This document shows, in pieces, positions 63,249 to 64,000 of a DNA stretch of 64,000 bases. The notes below the pieces were generated by a model. The model worked only from the letters and a program-made list of their open reading frames with translations. It searched no databases and was not told the origin of the DNA. The translations under genes were made by a program, and so were the position numbers. Source of the DNA: Pseudomonas sp. NBRC 111124 (GTDB taxonomy: Bacteria > Pseudomonadota > Gammaproteobacteria > Pseudomonadales > Pseudomonadaceae); assembly GCF_001320245.1 (NCBI RefSeq), contig NZ_BCBA01000004.1, positions 62,001-126,000 of the forward strand. Direction: 5' to 3'. Numbering within the stretch: position 1 is the stretch's first letter; every line of letters starts with the position of its first letter.

Positions 63249-64000
63249 TCAGCGCGGTGCGCGCACCTCGATGCCGGCGGCATCCAGTGCCGCACGGGTG
63301 GCTTCGACCAGATCGAGCGCGCCGGGGGTGTCGCTGTGCAGGCAGATGGAATCGAATTCGATCGTCAGGTCCTCGCCTTCCACGGTGCGCACCCGGCCTT
63401 CCTGGCAGGCCCGCAGCACCCGCTCGGCAACCCGCTGCGGCTCGTAGCCACGTACATTGCGGGTAAACACGATGGAACCACTCAGGTCGTACTCGCGGTC
63501 GGCATAGAACTCGCGCACCACCGGCTGGCCGAGGCTTTGGGCAATGCGGCAGATCACCGAGCCGGGCATGCAGTACAGCAACAGCTCGGGTTCGATCACC
63601 CGCAGGTTTTCCACCAGCAGGCGCGCGGCCGCTTCATCCCGGGCCAGGTGCATGTACAGCGCGCCATGGGGTTTGATGTGCTGCAGCTTGACGCCCTGGG
63701 CCCGCGCAATCTCGCGCAGCGCACCGAGCTGGTAGAGGATGTCGTCGACCAACTCCTGGGGCGGGGCATTGATATGCCGGCGGCCGAAGCCGACCAGGTC
63801 ACGAAAACCAGGATGCGCACCCACGCCCACCCCCAGCGCCTTGGCCCGTTCGACCGTGCGACGCATGGTGCCGGGGTCGCCGGCATGGAAGCCGGTGGCG
63901 ATGTTGGCCGAGCTGATGAAGGCCATCAGTTCGTTGTCGACGCCATCGCCGATGGTCCAGGGGCCGAAGCCTTCGCCCATGTCAGAGTTGAAATCCACTG
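63249..64000 (-). CDS. pxpA: 5-oxoprolinase subunit A (5' end outside window)
   Basis: At least 249 residues of the LamB/YcsF family. The N-terminus [18 protein letters not shown] and [16 protein letters not shown] are typical metal-site segments, followed by [19 protein letters not shown] and [16 protein letters not shown] at 63998 is in frame, but relatives have a few more residues before DFNSD, so the true start is probably just past the right edge. It leads pxpB with a 93-base gap. Confidence 0.9.
   Translation of the reverse strand, partial: VDFNSDMGEGFGPWTIGDGVDNELMAFISSANIATGFHAGDPGTMRRTVERAKALGVGVGAHPGFRDLVGFGRRHINAPPQELVDDILYQLGALREIARAQGVKLQHIKPHGALYMHLARDEAAARLLVENLRVIEPELLLYCMPGSVICRIAQSLGQPVVREFYADREYDLSGSIVFTRNVRGYEPQRVAERVLRACQEGRVRTVEGEDLTIEFDSICLHSDTPGALDLVEATRAALDAAGIEVRAPR

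Overview
The window is chromosomal DNA from a Pseudomonas of the P. putida group. This is inferred from high-GC coding with typical Pseudomonas gene families, the cysS-glnS-ppiB-lpxH order followed by a PvdQ-type acylase, many intergenic REP-like palindromes of the 'cttcgcggg...cccgcgaag' type, and Fur, PvdS and ECF type promoter elements. I recognised no tRNA, rRNA, CRISPR array, insertion sequence or prophage. No stretch longer than 300 bases lacks a gene.

Layout. 0-2.4 kb: the 3' part of an RHS polymorphic-toxin-like gene that runs off the left edge. 2.6-10.5 kb: ilvE, an OmpR/histidine-kinase pair, cysS-glnS, ppiB-lpxH. 10.6-13.5 kb: a pvdQ orthologue with a PvdS-type promoter, divergent from a short Fur-like winged-helix gene. 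13.5-16.3 kb: small hypothetical genes, a Mor-like regulator and two paralogous DUF2589-type genes. 16.3-23.4 kb: tamA-tamB, an acetyltransferase and xthA. 23.5-26.4 kb: an ECF sigma/anti-sigma operon divergent from a catalase-like peroxidase and a cytochrome b561, with two near-identical ECF promoters back to back. 26.5-36 kb: an MFS transporter behind a Fur-like box, a cupin regulator, an isomerase/SDR pair divergent from a TetR gene, a bile-acid-symporter-type transporter, a class C beta-lactamase, small unknown genes, YbjQ and EamA.

36-46.9 kb is catabolic: an NCS1 permease, a class II aldolase, an orphan ABC binding protein, an old-yellow-enzyme-type Fe-S flavoprotein with its cupin regulator, a YghU-type GST, an amidase, and a YheO-type regulator coupled to a serine/threonine dehydratase. 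47-49.5 kb holds the carboxy(nor)spermidine route to spermidine. 50.9-56.8 kb is a tightly packed uronic-acid glycosylation operon: Ugd, UDP-glucuronate 4-epimerase, a polyprenyl-phosphate glycosyltransferase, a 90-residue LpxB-N membrane protein, a GT39 transferase and an SdiA-regulated-type protein. 56.9-59 kb is a two-gene radical-SAM DNA-repair-like operon under a 40-bp palindrome with a LexA-type core. 59-64 kb has a Fur-boxed TonB receptor and the 5-oxoprolinase genes pxpA-pxpB-pxpC, with pxpA cut by the right edge.

The most interesting candidates for undescribed biology are the uronic-acid operon, the LexA-palindrome radical-SAM pair, the Mor/DUF2589 cluster and the concentric dyad in front of the YheO-type gene. 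All functions are inferred from motif recognition; no database search was run.
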